DNA from: Paracoccus sediminilitoris
GTDB lineage: Bacteria > Pseudomonadota > Alphaproteobacteria > Rhodobacterales > Rhodobacteraceae
Length of the DNA: 64,000 bases
Reading direction: 5' to 3'
NCBI RefSeq assembly: GCF_003259195.1
Contig: NZ_QJPK01000002.1
Location: forward strand, 248,001-312,000
The notes under the pieces are model-generated. The model did no database searches. It was not told the DNA's origin and saw only the letters and a list, made by a program, of their open reading frames with translations. How positions within the stretch are numbered: position 1 is the first letter of the stretch; each line of letters begins with the position of its first letter. This document shows positions 60,218 through 64,000 of the stretch, piece by piece. Both the position numbers and the translations under genes were made by a program.

Positions 60218-60613
60218 TCAGTCCGGAATGACGGCGGTGGCCTCGATCTCGACCTTGGCGCGATCCTCGACCAGGGCCACGACCTGGACCAGCGCCATGG
60301 CCGGATAGTGGCGGCCGATGACGTCGCGATAGGCGGCGCCGACCTCGCGCAGGGCGCCCAGGTATTCGTGCTTGTCGGTGACGTACCAGGTCAGGCGCAC
60401 CAGGTGTTCGGGCCCCGCGCCGCCTTCGGCCAGGACCGCAACGATGTTTTCCAGCACCTGCCGGACCTGGCCCGCGAAATCATCGGTCCGGAACTGCTGG
60501 TCGGCATCCCAGCCCACCAGCCCGCCGGTATAGATGGTGCGTCCGCGTGCCATGACGCCGTTGGCGTATCCGACGGCGCGCTTCCAATGCGCGGGGTGCA
60601 GCGGTTCATGCAT
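60218..60613 (-). CDS. Rid/YjgF-family protein lacking the RidA arginine
   Basis: A 131-residue protein of the YjgF/YER057c/UK114 family, which includes the RidA enamine/imine deaminase. The fold motifs are HPAHWKRAVGYANGVMARGR, YTGGLVGWDADQQ, HLVRLTWYVTDKHEYLGAL and AKVEIEATAVIP. The Arg at the RidA active site (PARS type motif) is replaced (PAMALVQV), so it belongs to a Rid subgroup with a different or unknown reaction. It overlaps the thioesterase stop by 8 bases and lies inside the aromatic degradation operon. Confidence 0.85.
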   Translation of the reverse strand: MHEPLHPAHWKRAVGYANGVMARGRTIYTGGLVGWDADQQFRTDDFAGQVRQVLENIVAVLAEGGAGPEHLVRLTWYVTDKHEYLGALREVGAAYRDVIGRHYPAMALVQVVALVEDRAKVEIEATAVIPD

Positions 60614-60995
60614 GATAGGCCTCCAGCGTGGTGCGGATATCATCCGGCCAAGGCGACGGGGTGAAATCGCGCGCCATCCAGACGACGGTGCTGCGCGCCT
60701 CCAGCCGGTCTTCGGCGCGGATCAGGAAACGGGCGCTGCTGGTGCCCAGATGGTCCACCTGCAGGTCCCACCGGATGCGGTCCCCAAGGCGGGATGGTTT
60801 CCTGAAATCCATCTCCAGCTTGACGGTCGGCATTCCCTGTCCCGCCGCCATCATCGGGCCGAAGCCATGGCCCACGATCTCCAGAAAGAAGTTTTCCACC
60901 ATGTGATTCACCATCTCGGCATAGCGAGGGTAAAAAACGATCCCCGCCGGGTCGCAGTGGCAGAATTCGATGGCGATGGTGCGGGAATAGATCAT
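60606..60995 (-). CDS. 4-hydroxybenzoyl-CoA thioesterase-family protein
   Basis: A 129-residue hot-dog-fold thioesterase. The active-site segment [18 protein letters not shown] holds the Asp of the 4HBT class; [12 protein letters not shown] is also typical. It would hydrolyse an aromatic or ring-derived CoA ester, perhaps to free CoA trapped in dead-end esters. Start and stop overlap the neighbouring genes, so it is part of the aminobenzoate-type operon. Confidence 0.88.
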   Translation of the reverse strand: MIYSRTIAIEFCHCDPAGIVFYPRYAEMVNHMVENFFLEIVGHGFGPMMAAGQGMPTVKLEMDFRKPSRLGDRIRWDLQVDHLGTSSARFLIRAEDRLEARSTVVWMARDFTPSPWPDDIRTTLEAYHA

Positions 60996-62122
60996 GGTGC
61001 CTCCAACACGCTGCGGGCGATGATCAGCTTTTGCACGTCGCTGGCCCCTTCATAGATGCGCAAGGCGCGGATTTCGCGGTAAAGGCTCTCGACCGGCATG
61101 CCGACCCGCACGCCGTCGCCGCCGAACAGCTGCACGGCCTGATCGATGACCTGCTGGGCGGCCTCGGTCGCGTAAAGCTTGGCCATCGCCGCCTCGCGCG
61201 TAATGCGCGGCGCACCCTGATCCTTGGCCCATGCGGCGCGATAGACCAGCAGGGCGGCGGCATCGATCTTCAGCGCCATATCGGCCAGATGTCCCTGCAC
61301 CATCTGCAATTTCGACATCGGGGCGCCGAACAGCCGGCGGTCACGGACGCGTGCAAGCGCTTCGTCCAGCGCGCGGCGGGCAAAACCCAAGGCGGCAGCC
61401 CCGACCGTGGGGCGGAAATGATCCAGCACCGTCATGGCGATGCGGAACCCGTGCCCCGCCTGACCGATCAGCGCATCGGCAGACAGGCGCACATCCGTCA
61501 GCCGCAGATGCGCCAGCGGATGGGGCGCCATCACCTCGATCCGGCTGACAACCTGCAGGCCCGGCGTGTCGGCGGGCAGCAGAAAGGCCGACAAACCGCG
61601 CGCCCCATCCCCTTCGCCGGTCCGCGCGACGATGACGTAAAGATCCGCGATCCCCCCGTTCGAGATATAGGTCTTCTCGCCCTCCAGCACCCAGTCATCA
61701 CCATCGCGCCGCGCCGTGGTGGCGGTCCGCGCCACGTCTGACCCCGATCCCGGTTCGGTCAGCGCAAAGGCCGAAATCGCATCACCCGCCCGCGTCCGGT
61801 CCAGCCACGCCCGCTGCCCCTCATCGCCGAACAGGGTGACGGCCCCCATGCCCAGCCCCTGCATCGCAAAGGCGAAATCCGCCAGCCCGTCATGACGCGC
61901 CAATGTCTCGCGGATGATGCACAGCGCCCGGATGTCCAGTGCTTCGCCGCCCGAATGGCGCAGCCAGCCGCCCCGCCCCAATTCCGCGACCAACCCGCGA
62001 CATGCCGCGTCCACGCCGCCGTGATCGACAGGCAGATGCGCGCCGCACCATACCTCCAGATCCTCCGCCAGCGCACGGTGGCGATCCTCGAAAAACGGCC
62101 AGTCCAGAAAGCTGCGATCCAT
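60992..62122 (-). CDS. acyl-CoA dehydrogenase
   Basis: A 376-residue flavoprotein. FAD/substrate motifs are [19 protein letters not shown] and [18 protein letters not shown]; the catalytic Glu region is [16 protein letters not shown], and [15 protein letters not shown] lies just before. In the pathway proposed for this operon it would oxidise an alicyclic CoA ester after ring reduction. The ATG at 62122 follows directly on a dispersed repeat (62124-62182), which supplies its AAAGAAGAAG leader. Confidence 0.9.
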   Translation of the reverse strand: MDRSFLDWPFFEDRHRALAEDLEVWCGAHLPVDHGGVDAACRGLVAELGRGGWLRHSGGEALDIRALCIIRETLARHDGLADFAFAMQGLGMGAVTLFGDEGQRAWLDRTRAGDAISAFALTEPGSGSDVARTATTARRDGDDWVLEGEKTYISNGGIADLYVIVARTGEGDGARGLSAFLLPADTPGLQVVSRIEVMAPHPLAHLRLTDVRLSADALIGQAGHGFRIAMTVLDHFRPTVGAAALGFARRALDEALARVRDRRLFGAPMSKLQMVQGHLADMALKIDAAALLVYRAAWAKDQGAPRITREAAMAKLYATEAAQQVIDQAVQLFGGDGVRVGMPVESLYREIRALRIYEGASDVQKLIIARSVLEAP

Positions 62123-62123
62123 C

Positions 62124-62182
62124 TTCTTCTTTGTCCCAAATACCCTCTGGGGGTCCGGGGGGCGAAGCGCCCCCGGGCTGTC
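62124..62182 (-). repeat. dispersed GC-rich repeat, copy B, between enoyl-CoA hydratase and acyl-CoA dehydrogenase genes
   Basis: A 59-base copy of the repeat at 29464-29520: TTCTTCTTTGTCCCAAATAC, then a G-rich block and the hairpin CCGGGGG/CCCCCGG. On the minus strand it ends in AAAGAAGAAG directly before the acyl-CoA dehydrogenase ATG, so it serves as its leader. It includes the stop codon of the hydratase gene. Confidence 0.75.
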
Positions 62183-62993
62183 AGTTTCCTTGAAAGACCG
62201 GCGTCTCCTTGGCGACGAAGGCATGATAGGCGCGTTCGAAATCGCGGGTCTTCATGCAGATGGCCTGCGCCTGCGCCTCGGCTTCGATGGCCTGATCCAG
62301 ACCCATGTTCCATTCCTGGTTCAGCTGGGTCTTGGTGACGCCATGCGCCCAGACCGGTCCGTCGGCGATCTGCCGCGCCAAGGCCATCGCCGCGCTTTCC
62401 ACATCATCATGCAGGCTGTTCCAGAACCCCCAACGCTCGCCTTCCTCGGCGCGCAGGACGCGACCGGTATAGAGCAGTTCCGCCGCCCGCCCTTGGCCCA
62501 CGATTCGGGGCAGCATCGCGCAGGCGCCCATGTCGCATCCGGCCAGCCCGACCTTGGTGAACAGGAAGGCCGCCTTGGCCGATGGCGCGGCCAGCCGCAG
62601 GTCCGATGCCATCGCCATGATGGCACCTGCGCCGACGCAGATCCCCTCGACGGCGGCGATCACGGGCTTGTTGCAATGGATCATCGCCTTGACCAGTTCA
62701 CCGGTCATGCGGGTAAAAGCCAACAGCTCGGGCATCTCCATGCCGACCAGCGGGCCAATGATCTCGTGCACGTCGCCGCCCGAACAGAAATTGCCCCCAT
62801 TGCTGGCGATCACGACCACGTCCACGTCATCGGCATGGGCCAGATCGCGGAAATGGGCGGCCAGTTCGGCATAGCTGTCGAAGGTCAACGGGTTCTTGCG
62901 CTCGGGGCGGTTCAAACGGATCACGCCGATGCGGTCGGTCACCTGCCACAAGAAATGCTGCGGGCTGCGGTCGGCCATCGTCACGGGTGTCAT
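62181..62993 (-). CDS. enoyl-CoA hydratase/isomerase family protein
   Basis: A 270-residue crotonase-fold enzyme. The oxyanion-hole segments are [18 protein letters not shown] and [20 protein letters not shown]; the C-terminal [20 protein letters not shown] is typical. It would hydrate a ring-derived enoyl-CoA. The start overlaps the MarR stop (ATGA). Its stop is within the end of the dispersed repeat. Confidence 0.9.
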   Translation of the reverse strand: MTPVTMADRSPQHFLWQVTDRIGVIRLNRPERKNPLTFDSYAELAAHFRDLAHADDVDVVVIASNGGNFCSGGDVHEIIGPLVGMEMPELLAFTRMTGELVKAMIHCNKPVIAAVEGICVGAGAIMAMASDLRLAAPSAKAAFLFTKVGLAGCDMGACAMLPRIVGQGRAAELLYTGRVLRAEEGERWGFWNSLHDDVESAAMALARQIADGPVWAHGVTKTQLNQEWNMGLDQAIEAEAQAQAICMKTRDFERAYHAFVAKETPVFQGN

Positions 62994-63424
62994 GGGGTTC
63001 CTCCGGCGCGGGACAGGATCGCGCGCATGCTGTCCAGATCGGCTTGGTCCAGATTGGCCAGAATGGCATCGACCTCGGCCTCGTGGCCCTTGGCCATGGT
63101 TTCAAAGGCGGCTAGGCCCTCGGGGGTCAGGCGGACGCGGATGCGGCGGCGGTCCCCATCCTCGGCCTCGCGCCGGGCCATGCCATCGGCCTCCAGTCGG
63201 TCCACCACCGCCGTCGCGTTCCCGTTCGAGACCAGCAGCATCCGCGACAGCTCTGACATGGTGACCCCGTCGCGGCACCGCCACAGTGCCGCCATCACGT
63301 CGAAACGCGGCAGGGTCGTGGCATGTTCGCGCCGCAGGTAATCGCGCAGCCGGTTTTCCGCCCCGCGCGTGACCGCCAGCATGCGGATCCAGGTCTTCAG
63401 GCGATGCTTGGACAGATCGCTCAT
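62990..63424 (-). CDS. MarR-family regulator of the aromatic degradation operon
   Basis: A 144-residue winged-helix protein. The recognition part is [21 protein letters not shown] (about residues 54-74) with the wing [19 protein letters not shown]. It lies within the operon, overlapping both neighbours by four bases, so it probably controls its own unit; MarR proteins of this kind often sense aromatic CoA esters. It is preceded by a [12 protein letters not shown] segment typical of the family's dimer region. Confidence 0.88.
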   Translation of the reverse strand: MSDLSKHRLKTWIRMLAVTRGAENRLRDYLRREHATTLPRFDVMAALWRCRDGVTMSELSRMLLVSNGNATAVVDRLEADGMARREAEDGDRRRIRVRLTPEGLAAFETMAKGHEAEVDAILANLDQADLDSMRAILSRAGGTP

Positions 63425-64000
63425 GGGCCTTCGCCGCCGTCAATGGTGATGGCCTGGCCGTTCATCGCGCCCGATCCCTCCAGCGCCAGCCAAAGCGCCG
63501 CTGCCGTCACGTTGGAGGGCGGGATCAGCTTGCCCTGCGGGTTGCGTCCCGCGATGCCCGCGATGGCCGCCGCGCGGTCGCGCCCGGTCTTGGCCATGAC
63601 GTTCTCGATGCTGCGCTGCGTCATCTCGGTGTCCAGGTATCCGGGGCAGACGGCGTTGACGGTGATGTCTTTCCTGGCGACCTCTTGGGCCAGGGACCGC
63701 ACCAGCCCCATCACGCCATGCTTGCTGGCGGCATAGGGCGCGGCATAGGCGGCCCCGCGCAATCCCGCGATGGAGCAGATGGCGATCAGCCGCCCCCCCG
63801 GACCCATCTGCGCCAGCCCCTGCTGAAAGGTCAGGAAGACACCGGTCAGGTTGACCGCGATGATGCGGTTCCAGTGATCCATGCTGACCTTGCCGAAGGG
63901 CGCGGCCTCGGCGATGCCCGCATTGGCGATGACGATCTGGCAAGGACCGGCGGCGGCGAAAACCTCGGCCACCTGATCGGGGTCGCTGACATCGCCCGAG
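63421..64000 (-). CDS. short-chain dehydrogenase (5' end outside window)
   Basis: The last 193 residues of a classical SDR, open to the window edge; its cofactor loop lies outside. Visible are IVIANAGIAEAAPFG (NAG motif), AICSIAGLRGAAYA (Ser) and YAASKHGVMGLVRSL (Tyr/Lys), VNAVCPGYLDTEMTQ and the C-terminal [13 protein letters not shown]. An ATG at 63972 is internal, as SDR residues precede it. In this operon it would serve as a 3-hydroxyacyl-CoA dehydrogenase, matching the SDR of the Azoarcus 2-aminobenzoyl-CoA cluster. Confidence 0.88.
   Translation of the reverse strand, partial: SGDVSDPDQVAEVFAAAGPCQIVIANAGIAEAAPFGKVSMDHWNRIIAVNLTGVFLTFQQGLAQMGPGGRLIAICSIAGLRGAAYAAPYAASKHGVMGLVRSLAQEVARKDITVNAVCPGYLDTEMTQRSIENVMAKTGRDRAAAIAGIAGRNPQGKLIPPSNVTAAALWLALEGSGAMNGQAITIDGGEGP

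Overview
The window reads as ordinary chromosome of a high-GC alphaproteobacterium of the order Rhodobacterales, most likely Paracoccus or a close relative. The reasons are gene neighbourhoods typical of that group: ilvE beside a MarR/OmpR pair like Rhodobacter petP-petR, gst-queG, the NDUFA9-like gene with uppP, lptC-lptA-lptB-hpf-ptsN without rpoN, and a gene set resembling the Rhodobacter sphaeroides singlet-oxygen regulon. There is one tRNA gene, tRNA-Leu(CAG). I see no insertion sequence, prophage, CRISPR array, integrase or replication origin, and no gap above 300 bases without a gene.

Layout. 1-2924: end of a myo-inositol catabolic operon (iolD partial, iolE, iolB). 2921-4863: nagK-like and nagA for N-acetylglucosamine use. 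4986-5597: an imuA-like SOS gene with a perfect alphaproteobacterial LexA box and no imuB or dnaE2 nearby. 5552-12049: an iron island made of a DUF2218 gene, a siderophore ABC transporter (binding protein, two permeases, ATPase) and, convergent to it, exbB-exbD-exbD-tonB. 12222-13674: mobA and an overlapping DUF429-like gene. 13681-14703: a LacI-type regulator. 14917-21478: one tightly packed operon (FAD oxidoreductase, DUF1365, cyclopropane-fatty-acid-synthase-like methyltransferase, MFS/GPH transporter, SDR, TspO-like protein, exported glutathione peroxidase). It faces a second operon (photolyase, DUF2177, SDR). Together they look like a lipid and photo-oxidative stress module. 24082-24837: cobA-type methyltransferase. 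24967-28452: a 1161-residue RTX protein with a seven-unit propeller-like N-terminus.

28449-40247: queG, gst, mtgA, an MliC-like lysozyme inhibitor, the glutamate synthase operon gltD-periplasmic gene-gltB, uppP and an NDUFA9-like gene. 40452-46789: tRNA-Leu, rnd, kdsD, the lipopolysaccharide transport genes lptCAB, hpf, ptsN, a small basic protein and ilvE. 46937-57767: petP, petR, a uracil-DNA-glycosylase-like protein, an RND efflux pair, a DsbD N-terminal-domain protein, yqgE, map, a CinA-N/MoaB-like protein and a GNAT acetyltransferase. 57764-64000 (minus strand): kynA, a benzoate/2-aminobenzoate-type CoA ligase, a Rid-family protein, a thioesterase, an acyl-CoA dehydrogenase, an enoyl-CoA hydratase, a MarR regulator and a partial SDR. 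This last set fits a route from tryptophan through anthranilate to 2-aminobenzoyl-CoA and ring degradation.

Most genes sit in translationally coupled operons (ATGA or TGATG overlaps), and several convergent pairs share overlapping stop codons. All function calls come from reading sequence and motifs by eye; no database search was run.
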